A stretch of 28,161 nucleotides of DNA, taken from NCBI GenBank assembly GCA_002313895.1, contig DCAW01000054.1, forward strand, positions 1 through 28,161. The letters run 5' to 3'. The notes beneath the pieces were generated by a model. The model was not told the origin of the DNA and did no database searches. It saw nothing but the letters and a program-made list of their open reading frames with translations. The position numbers and the translations under genes were made by a program. Shown one piece after another: positions 7,772-16,376 of this stretch (positions are counted from its first letter, which is position 1; each line of letters begins with the position of its first letter). The DNA is from Dehalococcoidia bacterium UBA1123 (lineage in GTDB: Bacteria > Chloroflexota > Dehalococcoidia > Lucifugimonadales > UBA1123).

Positions 7772-9289
7772 GTGAATGATGTAACTAACGCAATGGAAAT
7801 GATTGCTCTGACATCGGAAAACAGATCAATTCTCGGCCCTTTGGAAGGGTTGCTTGCAGCTGACAACGTCGAGGCATACTTGGTCGGCGGTTTCGTGCGT
7901 GACGCACTTTTGGGTCGCGAAACGAAGGATATCGACTTGGCGGTTAAAGCCGATGCCCACATGCTGGCAAGAAAGTTCGCCGACGCCCTAGGCGCGAGCT
8001 TCGTTTCCTTGGACACGGAACGGGACGTCGCGCGAATCGTGGGAGCCATCGACGGCGACGAGTTCGTCATCGACGTGGCTCGTTTGGACGGCGACGCAAA
8101 GTCGGACATGGCCCGACGCGATTTCACAATCAACGCGATGGCCGTTCCGCTCCACAAGTCGTCGTTGACAAGGTCGGAGATACTGGACCACCATGGCGCT
8201 AGAAAAGACCTACGAGAACGCACCATCCGAGCGGTCCAGGAGGACGTTTTTCGCCGAGACCCCGTGCGTATGATGAGGGCGGTGCGTCTCTCCGCAGTCC
8301 TGGGATTTGAAATTGATGCAGACACCCGAGATCTAATTCGTCAGAGTTCAACCTCGATAGTTTCGAGCTCCCCAGAACGTGTAAGAGAAGAGTTGCTTGC
8401 GACTCTGGCTGCACGAGGCGCGCGCGACTCGATACGTCTAATGGATGATCTGGGACTGCTCTCGGTTTTGATTCCGGAGATCGACGCTTCGAGAGGTGTC
8501 ACTCAGCCCAAAGCGCATCACTACTACGATGTGTTCAACCACCTGGTTGAGGCAGTAGGGTTCGTCGAGGTATTGCTAGACTCCGAACCCAATGGCGGGA
8601 TCGTCCACGAGATGATGCCCAAGTTCGATGGAATGACCGAATATTTCTCTTCATATGCCACGGACATGCACAGCCGCCTCACTCTGCTAAAATTGACAGG
8701 ATTGCTCCACGATATCGGCAAACCCGCAACTAAATCCATAGAGCAATCCGGCAGGGTGCGGTTCTTTGAACACTCGACCGTTGGTGAGGAAATGGCAAAG
8801 GTAGTGCTCCGGCGCATGAGGTTCGGGCGCAGTGGTGTCAGCATGACTGGAGCCATGATCCGTCACCACCTGAGACCGCGGCAGATGGCGGCCAGAAACG
8901 AAATGCCGACGAATCGCGCAATTCATCGATATTTCAGAGATGTGGGCAACGTTGCGCTGGACACACTGTACTTGAACATGGCAGACTTTCTAGCGGCTAA
9001 GGGTCCAGACTTGACCCGAGACGATATGGCGCGAGGCAGCAAGGTCATCAGTCATATTCTGAAGGTCGGCCAAAATATTGAACATGTCACCAAACCTCGG
9101 AGAAGCGACCCGAGAGTGCTGCTCGATGGCAATGACATAATGCGCGAATTTGGATTATCGCCCGGCCCGAAAATCGGGGATGTGCTTTCCGTTGTTGGAG
9201 AAGCCGAGGCGACAGGCAAAGTGAATACAATAGAAGAGGCAGTTAGATTGGCTACACAATATCTGGAGTCGGAGGACGGCGGTGCGTAG
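7772..9289 (+). CDS. CCA tRNA nucleotidyltransferase / poly(A) polymerase family protein with HD domain
   Basis: A class II nucleotidyltransferase of about 505 residues that adds or repairs the CCA end of tRNAs, or polyadenylates RNA. The head domain has LVGGFVRDALLG (37-48) and the catalytic acidic pair in KDIDLAV (D53, D55). RRDFTINAMA and RRDPVRMMRAVRLSAVLGF are the neck and nucleotide-recognition blocks. A C-terminal HD domain begins at LLHDIGKPATK (H313, D314), as in HD-containing CCA enzymes with phosphohydrolase activity. Specificity for CCA or poly(A) cannot be settled by eye. The start is uncertain: GTG 7772 or ATG 7793, neither with a strong ribosome site. The end overlaps secD by 8 bp, indicating one operon. 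Confidence 0.86.
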   Translation: MNDVTNAMEMIALTSENRSILGPLEGLLAADNVEAYLVGGFVRDALLGRETKDIDLAVKADAHMLARKFADALGASFVSLDTERDVARIVGAIDGDEFVIDVARLDGDAKSDMARRDFTINAMAVPLHKSSLTRSEILDHHGARKDLRERTIRAVQEDVFRRDPVRMMRAVRLSAVLGFEIDADTRDLIRQSSTSIVSSSPERVREELLATLAARGARDSIRLMDDLGLLSVLIPEIDASRGVTQPKAHHYYDVFNHLVEAVGFVEVLLDSEPNGGIVHEMMPKFDGMTEYFSSYATDMHSRLTLLKLTGLLHDIGKPATKSIEQSGRVRFFEHSTVGEEMAKVVLRRMRFGRSGVSMTGAMIRHHLRPRQMAARNEMPTNRAIHRYFRDVGNVALDTLYLNMADFLAAKGPDLTRDDMARGSKVISHILKVGQNIEHVTKPRRSDPRVLLDGNDIMREFGLSPGPKIGDVLSVVGEAEATGKVNTIEEAVRLATQYLESEDGGA

Positions 9290-11105
9290 ATTCGGCAGAA
9301 CAGTCATCATAATTGTCGTCCTAGTGGCGCTCACCGCCGCGATTCTCTCGTTTCAAGAGATCAAATTGGGCAATTTTGAACGTGGCGGAGACACTCCCCT
9401 CGGGTTGAGCCTTGGCCTCGACCTCCAGGGAGGTAGCCACTTAGTTTATCGGGCTTTACTTGTCGACCCACAAACCAACGAGAAGGTCATTGTCACCGAA
9501 GACCAAATGGAGGCGTTGAAACGCACCATCGAGCGGCGGGTGAACGCATCTGGACTTGGTGAGCCAATTATTCAGCGTCTCGGTGATGACCGGTTACTCA
9601 TACAGCTTCCTGGCGTTTCCGATCCGGGCAGAGCGAAAAGCCTAATCGGTGAGACCGCCAGACTGGAGTTCAAGCGCCGCACAATCAACGTGCCCGTCGA
9701 ACTAGAACAGCTTAATCAAGATGATATTGTGGGCGTGACAGCTGACTTTTTCCCCGATCTGTTAACCTCGGCCGACGAGTCAACTGCTACTACCACTCCC
9801 GAAGTTTCTGAGCCGAATCCCCTAGTGTTGATGATCGACTTCACACCCCAAGGCGCGGCTGAATTTCAAATCGTACTTGACAGGCTGGTGGACACGTTCC
9901 TCGTGGCGTCGGCGTTGATTGAACAGGGGAACTCTCCTTCGGTACCGAGTCGATTGGACATAACTATCGAAGGCGAGACCCAACTTCGATTTGAAGCTTC
10001 GCCGTTGACGATCTTGCAGCTTACGACGTCGACGACCTACGCCTTCGCATATCCTGCGGATCGGGAGACGGGCAATGTGCCGACTCCTGCCGAAGCGCAG
10101 GCGCAAATCGGCCTCAATCCCCGAGTGTTTTTCACTGAAATTCAGGGACAGGCTGACGAGGACATCGGGCTGACAGGCGACGACCTAGCTCGAGCATTCC
10201 CGGGTCAGAATCAAACATCTGGCATCCCCATCGTGAATATTGAATTCAATGATCGCGGAACCCGCATATTCGGGGAGACGACCAGCGATATCGTCCTCAA
10301 GCAACAGACGACGGGCGTGGCAGACCAGATCGCTATTTTCTTGGATGAGGATGAGTTGATCGCGCCGGTAGTTCAAACCGCGATAACGGCGGGCACAGCG
10401 ATAATATCGGGCCAGGATTTCACGGTTGAGAGAGTGCGTGACCTGGCGCTGTTGCTCGAATCGGGACGCCTGCCGATCCCAATCGAGCTGATCCAAGAGC
10501 GCGACGTTGACGCCATACTGGGCGAAGATTCCCTCGCCAAGAGCGTCGTCGCGGGATTCATCGGCCTGGGGTTGGTGTTGGTGTTCATGACGCTCTACTA
10601 TCGCCTGCCTGGATTAATCGCATCCGTAGCGTTGGTTTTGTACTCCGGTATGGTCCTGGCGATCTTCAAAATCATGCCTGTGACGTTGACACTCTCAGGT
10701 GTGGCGGCAGCAATTCTGTCAATCGGGATGGCTGTCGACGCCAACATACTGATATTCGAGCGAATGAAAGATGAGTTGAGAGCGGGCAGAACTCTGCTTT
10801 CGGCCATCAACATTGGATTTGACCGGGCGTGGCCGGCCATCAGGGACGGCAACGTGTCAACGTTAATAACCTGTGGAATCCTGTTCTGGTTCTCAGATCA
10901 GTTGGGAGCCACGATTGTTCAGGGATTCTCGGTAACGCTGGCAGTTGGCGTATTGGTGTCAATGTTCTCGGCGATCACTGTAAGCAGGACTTTGCTCCGA
11001 GTTTTAGGGACGACCGGACTCACACGGCGGGTTAGCTGGTGGCTGCCCTCGGGAGCCTCGGACATACCACAACAGGCCGCCACGTCGGTCGCACAGAGGA
11101 GTTAG
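9282..11105 (+). CDS. secD: Protein translocase subunit SecD
   Basis: An inner-membrane subunit that uses the proton motive force to help SecYEG/SecA protein export. The 607-residue product has an N-terminal membrane helix (about 7-25), then the conserved LGLDLQGGSHLVYR. A large external region includes IEFNDRGTRIF and GRLPIPIELIQER. Five C-terminal helices carry the family motif GMAVDANILIFERMKDE and DGNVSTLITCGILF. The start is GTG 9282 with GGAGGA at 9271-9276, inside the end of the nucleotidyltransferase gene. A Thr-rich insert near residues 165-180 (STATTTPE) looks like a lineage-specific loop. secF follows after 3 nt. Confidence 0.95.
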   Translation: MRRFGRTVIIIVVLVALTAAILSFQEIKLGNFERGGDTPLGLSLGLDLQGGSHLVYRALLVDPQTNEKVIVTEDQMEALKRTIERRVNASGLGEPIIQRLGDDRLLIQLPGVSDPGRAKSLIGETARLEFKRRTINVPVELEQLNQDDIVGVTADFFPDLLTSADESTATTTPEVSEPNPLVLMIDFTPQGAAEFQIVLDRLVDTFLVASALIEQGNSPSVPSRLDITIEGETQLRFEASPLTILQLTTSTTYAFAYPADRETGNVPTPAEAQAQIGLNPRVFFTEIQGQADEDIGLTGDDLARAFPGQNQTSGIPIVNIEFNDRGTRIFGETTSDIVLKQQTTGVADQIAIFLDEDELIAPVVQTAITAGTAIISGQDFTVERVRDLALLLESGRLPIPIELIQERDVDAILGEDSLAKSVVAGFIGLGLVLVFMTLYYRLPGLIASVALVLYSGMVLAIFKIMPVTLTLSGVAAAILSIGMAVDANILIFERMKDELRAGRTLLSAINIGFDRAWPAIRDGNVSTLITCGILFWFSDQLGATIVQGFSVTLAVGVLVSMFSAITVSRTLLRVLGTTGLTRRVSWWLPSGASDIPQQAATSVAQRS

Positions 11106-11108
11106 GCA

Positions 11109-12035
11109 TTGAATTTTGTGGGCCTTCGAGGCTGGTTTTTCATATTCTCGGCGCTGGTGATTCTGCCGGGAATAGTTTTTCTGATTATCGCGCCGGGCCT
11201 GAAACAGGGCATCGACTTCACAGGCGGTTCAACACTCACTCTGGAGTTCTCAGATCCGGTTAACCAAACGGATTTGCGAGCCGAGTTGGCGAACCTGGGC
11301 CACTCTGATGCGACCGTGCAGCAATTAGAGGACAACGTCTTTTTCATACGCACTAAGGAACTCGATGAAGTCGCGCGGGTGGCAGTTCTAGCAGGGACAG
11401 AGGGGAATCTGTCGCCGAACGGGGTTCAACAATTGTCGTTTGACCTGGTGTCGCCAGTAGTTGCCGGAGAGACCATTCTAAACGCCATCTACGCAATCTT
11501 GGCAGCGGCTGTTGGCATATTCCTGTACGTGTGGTGGGCGTTTCGGAACGTTCCCAGTCCGTTCAGATACGGCGCTGCGGCAATCCTCGCGTTGCTGCAT
11601 GACGCGATGATCGTAATTGGCATATTCAGCATTCTGGGCGTTTTAATCGAAATGGAAGTCGGGACGATGTTCCTCGTCGCTATCCTGACTGTCATCGGTT
11701 ACAGCGTGAACGACACGATTGTGGTATTCGACAGAATTAGGGAAAACGTTCTGACGTTCCCGAACCGTGAACTGTCGGAGGTTGTGAACCTCAGCATATC
11801 TGAAACGATCGGTCGCTCACTTAACACGAGCGTGACGTTGCTGATAACGCTAATGGCCCTGATGCTTTTCGGCGGCTCGACGATTCGGGAATTTCTGCTT
11901 GTCCTACTGATCGGCGTGGTGGTTGGAACATACAGCTCCATAGCGATCGCCAGCCAGGCTTTGATCTCGTGGGAATACGGAGACTTCAAGCGAGTTATTC
12001 TTAGAAGGCCTGTTGAGGCAAGCGTGTCGTCGTAA
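11109..12035 (+). CDS. secF: Protein translocase subunit SecF
   Basis: Partner of SecD in the SecDF membrane complex. The 308-residue protein has an N-terminal helix (about 8-29) followed by KQGIDFTGGSTLTLEF, the SecF counterpart of the SecD motif. Five further helices carry VIGYSVNDTIVVFDRIREN, GRSLNTSVTLLITL and VVVGTYSSIAIA, all SecF hallmarks. The start is a TTG at 11109, three nt after the secD stop, with AGAGGA upstream inside secD, so the pair is almost certainly translationally coupled. The convergent alcohol dehydrogenase gene ends only 7 bp after the stop, and I see no terminator hairpin between them. Confidence 0.95.
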   Translation: MNFVGLRGWFFIFSALVILPGIVFLIIAPGLKQGIDFTGGSTLTLEFSDPVNQTDLRAELANLGHSDATVQQLEDNVFFIRTKELDEVARVAVLAGTEGNLSPNGVQQLSFDLVSPVVAGETILNAIYAILAAAVGIFLYVWWAFRNVPSPFRYGAAAILALLHDAMIVIGIFSILGVLIEMEVGTMFLVAILTVIGYSVNDTIVVFDRIRENVLTFPNRELSEVVNLSISETIGRSLNTSVTLLITLMALMLFGGSTIREFLLVLLIGVVVGTYSSIAIASQALISWEYGDFKRVILRRPVEASVSS

Positions 12036-12042
12036 AGTCAGA

Positions 12043-13071
12043 TCAGGGGACCAACACAACTCTACCGATGGATTCTCGGTCTCGAACGAGATGGTAGGCG
12101 TCTTTGGCGTCTGACAGTGGCACTCGGTGGGAGATGACCGGTTCCAACTTGCCGTCTAATATCAGATCGAGAACCTGGGTAATATGGGCTTTGCTGGCCC
12201 CACTAGAGCCTCGGATTGCCGCATCGCGGAATATCACTTCGGTCAGATTGAAACTGACCCTCCCTCCCTCGACCTCACCCAGGAGAACCATTCTCCCAAA
12301 CTGACCAAGACTTCGAAGGGCGGAGTAGAACACGGCTGAGCCCACCGTGTCTATGACCACATCGGCGCCCTGATCCTCGGTGAAGGCCAGAACAAGCTCC
12401 GAGAAATCTAACTCGCCGCCCAGAATAACTTGACCAGGGGCGAAACGCTCCAAAAGTGTCAGTTTGTCTTCTGAGTATGTTGCCCCCATGACTTGAGCCC
12501 CCAGGGCCGCAGCAATCTGCAACGCATGGATTCCCAGACCTCCCCCCGCTCCTGTGACCAACACGGTTTCGCCGGGTCGAACGCGGGCCACGTCTTTTAG
12601 GGCTTGCAACGCAACGCCCATCGGGCAGGCCACAATACTCGCTTGTTCGACGGAGACACCCTCCGGCAATGGAATCAGGCATCGCTCCGGCAACACAATG
12701 TATTCGGCGAACCCGCCGTTCACGCCATGACCCAGGCCGTGGCCCGTCCTACAGCGATATTCGTGCCCCGAAAGGCAGCGGTCACATTCGCCGCAGAATA
12801 CAGTCAAGGTTGAAACCACTGCGTCGCCGACAGCAATACCTTCGACCTCAGAGCCGACGGCATCTACTATGCCTGAAATCTCGTGGCCCAAAATGACATC
12901 AAGATCGACTCCCCGACGCAGCAGGCCACGCATGATCGCGACGTCGTGACTGCACACTCCAGCGGAAGATACCTTGACCAGCGCTTCACCATGACCGGGA
13001 ACCGGAGTTTCGACGTCTCGCAGGTCCAGTTCAGGGTCATCGCCGGGCGTCTTCACGAACAAAGCTTTCAA
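12043..13071 (-). CDS. Zinc-dependent medium-chain alcohol dehydrogenase
   Basis: A GroES-like plus Rossmann MDR dehydrogenase, 342 residues, oxidising an alcohol (or reducing a carbonyl) with NAD(P). Catalytic-zinc residues fit AGVCSHD (Cys about 40) and LGHEISG. The four structural-zinc cysteines are present in CGECDRCLSGHEYRC. The coenzyme site is VTGAGGGLGIHALQ. It is the second gene of an operon: the start is a TTG at 13071, 9 nt after the stop of the upstream oxidoreductase gene, and the ribosome site GAGGAG overlaps that stop. The substrate is unknown. Being paired with a 6PGDH-like dehydrogenase suggests consecutive oxidation of a hydroxylated organic compound (inference). Confidence 0.85.
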   Translation of the reverse strand: MKALFVKTPGDDPELDLRDVETPVPGHGEALVKVSSAGVCSHDVAIMRGLLRRGVDLDVILGHEISGIVDAVGSEVEGIAVGDAVVSTLTVFCGECDRCLSGHEYRCRTGHGLGHGVNGGFAEYIVLPERCLIPLPEGVSVEQASIVACPMGVALQALKDVARVRPGETVLVTGAGGGLGIHALQIAAALGAQVMGATYSEDKLTLLERFAPGQVILGGELDFSELVLAFTEDQGADVVIDTVGSAVFYSALRSLGQFGRMVLLGEVEGGRVSFNLTEVIFRDAAIRGSSGASKAHITQVLDLILDGKLEPVISHRVPLSDAKDAYHLVRDRESIGRVVLVP

Positions 13072-13080
13072 GATTACTCC

Positions 13081-13980
13081 TCAGTCGGCGGATTCCAAGT
13101 TAGCAGGCAGGTATTCTGCAACAACTTTGATTGTGTCGGCCAATGTCCTCGAACGGTCAACAGTTTCTGGAGATTCTTGGGCAAATGGTGTGCTTTCCAA
13201 TAGCCGGAATATTTCAGCTGCGCCAAGATGCAAATGTGGAGTGACGCCGGCAGAATCAAAGGTCGCCGCTATTTCCTCCATCTCGCCTATCCATCTGCCA
13301 GCGTTTGATGGGAGCCTCGGAACGTTGCCCTCCATTCTAGATAGGTTTTCCGATTGGCTGGAGCTCAACTCCGCAGCCAATTCGTCGTAGATTCCCAGTG
13401 ATTGAGCGGCGGTCATCATGGCGACCTGAAGGGCTGATGTGCCTTTGGTGAATGACGCGTAGCACATCTTGACGCTTGACGCGCGGCCCGCCTCGCCGCC
13501 TACGTTGCGGATAGCGATTCCCTGGCCGTCCAGTTCGTCCATGATGCTCGAGTGCGGCCCGGATGTGTAAAAGCGAGGCTCGGCTCCCCTGGCCGGCGAT
13601 CCTCCGATAATGCCCGCGTCTATGTAGTCGCCTCCAGCCGAGTTGATTATAGATTCCAGTCGCTTCGAGGTTTCTGGAGACACGGCGTTGCAATCGGCGA
13701 AAGGCTTTCTGGTGCCCGAATCTCGCATCGCGTCGGCCACGGACTGAGCCACGCCCTCTGCATGAGCCGGCACGAGAATCGACAGTATCAAGTCGGCTTC
13801 TTCAAGTAAAACTTCGAGGGTCGGAACCTCACGGAAATTGCCAGCTTGAGCCAAGTCCCGGGTTCTCTGGCTTCTTCCGGCCAGACAGGTGATGACGTCG
13901 TAGCCATGCTTGCCTAGAGCCATGCCGACTCCGTGGCCCATGTCTCCGGGGCTTAGAATCGCGATCGTCTTGATTGCCAT
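13081..13980 (-). CDS. NAD(P)-dependent oxidoreductase, 6PGDH-like with DUF1932-type C-terminus
   Basis: A beta-hydroxyacid-dehydrogenase-like enzyme of 299 residues. The N-terminal Rossmann site is ILSPGDMGHGVGMALGKHG (8-26), the usual GxMG pattern with Asp in the loop. DADLILSILVPAHA-like and FADCNAVSPET segments follow, the latter replacing the classical substrate loop. GGEAGRASSVKMCYASFTKG provides the catalytic-Lys region. The C-terminal helical part fits DUF1932 (putative phosphogluconate dehydrogenase C-terminal domain). The ATG at 13980 has an AGGAGA site. It is the first gene of a two-gene operon with the alcohol dehydrogenase; a promoter and palindrome lie upstream. The substrate is not known. 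Confidence 0.8.
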   Translation of the reverse strand: MAIKTIAILSPGDMGHGVGMALGKHGYDVITCLAGRSQRTRDLAQAGNFREVPTLEVLLEEADLILSILVPAHAEGVAQSVADAMRDSGTRKPFADCNAVSPETSKRLESIINSAGGDYIDAGIIGGSPARGAEPRFYTSGPHSSIMDELDGQGIAIRNVGGEAGRASSVKMCYASFTKGTSALQVAMMTAAQSLGIYDELAAELSSSQSENLSRMEGNVPRLPSNAGRWIGEMEEIAATFDSAGVTPHLHLGAAEIFRLLESTPFAQESPETVDRSRTLADTIKVVAEYLPANLESAD

Positions 13981-14018
13981 AAATTGCGGTCTCCTGTCTC
14001 TCTACCGGTCGTCGAACT

Positions 14019-14033
14019 TTGAATTTGATTCAA
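14019..14033. promoter_or_regulatory. Palindrome, candidate operator of the 13980->12043 operon
   Basis: A perfect inverted repeat TTGAAT-TTG-ATTCAA, followed immediately by a second small palindrome CAATAAATTG (14031-14040). It lies about 10-25 nt downstream of the start predicted from the minus-strand promoter at 14049-14077, a usual repressor position. No regulator gene is adjacent. Confidence 0.4.
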
Positions 14034-14048
14034 TAAATTGATAACCGG

Positions 14049-14077
14049 ATTATAAGTCAGCGATGAGCAGTCGGCAA
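14049..14077 (-). promoter_or_regulatory. Promoter of the oxidoreductase operon
   Basis: On the minus strand TTGCCG (14077-14072, 4 of 6 to the -35 consensus), a 17-bp spacer and a perfect TATAAT (14054-14049). The predicted start near 14042 leaves a leader of about 60 nt before the ATG at 13980. Confidence 0.55.
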
Positions 14078-14225
14078 ACCATCCGGTAAGCATCAACAAA
14101 CAACTTGCGTCACCTTTGTGCAGCCAGTTCGGAAACGGCTGTGCAAGCGCCTAGATAATTAGCCTTCAAGCACATAGAATCTGAGGGTTACATACGATAT
14201 TAGAGTTCGAAAATTGGAGAGGATG

Positions 14226-15080
14226 ATGAGACTTGGGGCACACGTATCGACGGCAGGCGGCCCTGCCAAAGCTTTTGACAAGGCGGTGGATATAGGCGCC
14301 GAAACAATTCAGATATTCGCCTCTTCGCCGCGGGCATGGAAGTTCAAAATGCCTACGGATGAGCAGTCATTGGAGTTTAGAGAAAGAGGCGAATCGACGG
14401 GAATTAGCCCGGTGTTCCTCCACGGGAGCTACCTGGTGAATGTCGGCGGGTCGCCAGAGATCGTCGAGAAATCCATAGACTGTCTCATCAATAATCTTGT
14501 CGCCGCCAGCAAATTGGGCGCCGAAGGTGTGATCTTCCACGGGGGAAGCCACAAGGGAAGAGGATTTGACGCCGTTCTGGATCAGGCCGCTGCCACGCTC
14601 AATGAGGCATTGAGCCGAAGTCCGGATGACGTTTCGCTCATCATTGAAAACAGCGCAGGCATGGGCGCGCACATCGGGGCGTCGTTCGTCGAATTGGGAA
14701 GAATGGTCAAAGCCATCGACGACCAACGGGTCAAGATATGCCTCGACACGGAACATTGCTTCGCAGCCGGATACAACATCGCCGACACCGAAGGAGTGAA
14801 GGCCGCGATGGAGGAGTTCGACCGGGAGATTGGCCTGGACAAACTGGTCGCCGTTCACGCCAATGATGCGAAGGTCGAGCACGGCTCAGGCATCGATCGT
14901 CATGAGAACATAGGCGAAGGTTATATCGGACTCGACGGGTTCGAGGTCATCATGTCGCACCCGGCTTTCCAAGACGTCCCGTTCCTTCTGGAGGTGCCTG
15001 GACCGGACAAGAAAGGTCCAGACAGGGAAAATATGGACCGACTGAAAGCAATCCGTGAAAAGCTGGCAATATCGGTCTGA
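14226..15080 (+). CDS. nfo: Deoxyribonuclease IV (apurinic/apyrimidinic endonuclease)
   Basis: A base-excision-repair enzyme that cleaves the backbone at abasic sites, with a TIM-barrel fold and three zinc ions. At 284 residues it has the normal family length. Expected metal-binding blocks are all visible: GAHVSTAGG at the N-terminus, FHGGSHKGRG, IIENSAGMG, CLDTEHCFAAGYN, VHANDAKVEHGSGIDRHENI with GEGYIGLDGF, and FLLEVPG near the end. The common LDTCH is LDTEH here, which keeps the Asp and His ligands. ATG 14226 is chosen with GGAGAGG at 14216-14222; TTG 14214 and ATG 14223 are also in frame. It is divergent from the oxidoreductase operon. Confidence 0.95.
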   Translation: MRLGAHVSTAGGPAKAFDKAVDIGAETIQIFASSPRAWKFKMPTDEQSLEFRERGESTGISPVFLHGSYLVNVGGSPEIVEKSIDCLINNLVAASKLGAEGVIFHGGSHKGRGFDAVLDQAAATLNEALSRSPDDVSLIIENSAGMGAHIGASFVELGRMVKAIDDQRVKICLDTEHCFAAGYNIADTEGVKAAMEEFDREIGLDKLVAVHANDAKVEHGSGIDRHENIGEGYIGLDGFEVIMSHPAFQDVPFLLEVPGPDKKGPDRENMDRLKAIREKLAISV

Positions 15081-15245
15081 GCATGAACGCTAATGCGTTT
15101 TGGAGCGTCTGAAACCGGACAGGTTGAGCTAAAGCGCACATCAAACTGTTAGAATCTAGCGCTTGGTCCGCGAAACGCCGCAACCTCATATCACGGATTC
15201 AAACCAGGGCAGGAACACGCCTGTAAATTTCACGAGCAACTGAAT

Positions 15246-16349
15246 TTGCTAGACAAACGTCGATATCAAAAATTTCTGAAGTCAGAATTGGAATCCGCAG
15301 CGACCTACAAAGCGCTGGCGGATTCGGAGCAGGATGCAGACCGTGCTGCGGCTTTTCGGACGCTAATGGAAGGTGAACTTCGGCACGCCGCTCGTTGGGC
15401 GGAAAAACTGGGACTGGATTCTGACGTTGTGAAACCCAGTTCCAGTGGTCTGCGTATCTGGGCCTACGGAGCCGCGGCGCGTCTGTTTGGAACCGGCCGG
15501 GTCATTCCCTGGCTGCTTAAAAGCGAAGCGCGTGAACTTCGCATGTATGCTGACGAGCCGGAAGCCAAAGATTTGGAGCCAGAAGAACGCGAGCACGCCC
15601 GTGTTCTTCGCACCCTGGGAACAAACGGTGATTCAACGCCGCGAGCCGGAGGCAATCCGATCACTGGATTCGTAGGAGGCGGAAACCTGCGCGCTGCGAT
15701 CCTGGGAGTCAATGACGGGTTGGTCTCCAATTTCAGCCTCGTCATGGGCGTCGCAGGCGGCACTGATAACGCCGATTTCATCCTGCTGGCCGGTGTTGCG
15801 GGATTGTTGGCCGGTGCGTTCTCGATGTCAGCAGGGGAGTACGTATCAGTCCGATCTCAGCGGGATATCTACGAGCACCAGATCAGAATCGAAGCTGCCA
15901 AACTCCAGGAGTGGCCTGAAGAGGAGATGGCCGAGATTGCCCGGAATTACGAAGTCAAGGGTCTGACGCCTCATGAGGCGAGGATCGTTGCAGAACGAAT
16001 CATGGCGCAACCAGAAGTGGCCCTGGACGCCAAAGTGCGTGACGAGCTAGGTTTGGATCCCAATGACCTGGGTTCCCCGTGGGGAGCGGCCACGAGTTCT
16101 TTCATGGCATTCATACTGGGCGCGGTCTTGCCCATACTCCCTTACATCTTCGGAGGCACGGCAACTGTTGCCCTAGGAGTCAGCGCGGCATTGAGCGCCT
16201 CTGCGTTGCTGCTAGTCGGCGGAGTCGTGGCCGCAAACTCAGGGCGAAGTGTGGCATGGGGCGGAATCAGGATGTTCATCGCCGGTGGACTTGCAGCCGC
16301 GGTAACTTATGCTGTCGGTTCGGCCATTGGTGTCGCTGTGACCGGCTAG
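15246..16349 (+). CDS. Ferritin-like/VIT1 fusion, membrane iron transporter (MbfA-like)
   Basis: A 367-residue fusion. Residues about 1-65 form a helical rubrerythrin/ferritin-like segment (LESAATYKALADSE, EGELRHAARWAEKLG) with Glu and His residues suited to a di-iron site. Residues about 140-367 form a VIT1/CCC1-type transporter (AAILGVNDGLVSNFSLVMGV, FSMSAGEYVSVRSQRD) with hydrophobic helices in pairs around a charged cytoplasmic helix region. MbfA-type fusions are known to export iron and protect against iron and peroxide stress. The direction of transport here is inferred. The start is TTG 15246, with only a weak GAG-containing site. The DMT permease follows after 27 nt. Confidence 0.85.
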   Translation: MLDKRRYQKFLKSELESAATYKALADSEQDADRAAAFRTLMEGELRHAARWAEKLGLDSDVVKPSSSGLRIWAYGAAARLFGTGRVIPWLLKSEARELRMYADEPEAKDLEPEEREHARVLRTLGTNGDSTPRAGGNPITGFVGGGNLRAAILGVNDGLVSNFSLVMGVAGGTDNADFILLAGVAGLLAGAFSMSAGEYVSVRSQRDIYEHQIRIEAAKLQEWPEEEMAEIARNYEVKGLTPHEARIVAERIMAQPEVALDAKVRDELGLDPNDLGSPWGAATSSFMAFILGAVLPILPYIFGGTATVALGVSAALSASALLLVGGVVAANSGRSVAWGGIRMFIAGGLAAAVTYAVGSAIGVAVTG

Positions 16350-16376
16350 TCGTTTGGCGAAAACAGTCGTCAGTTA

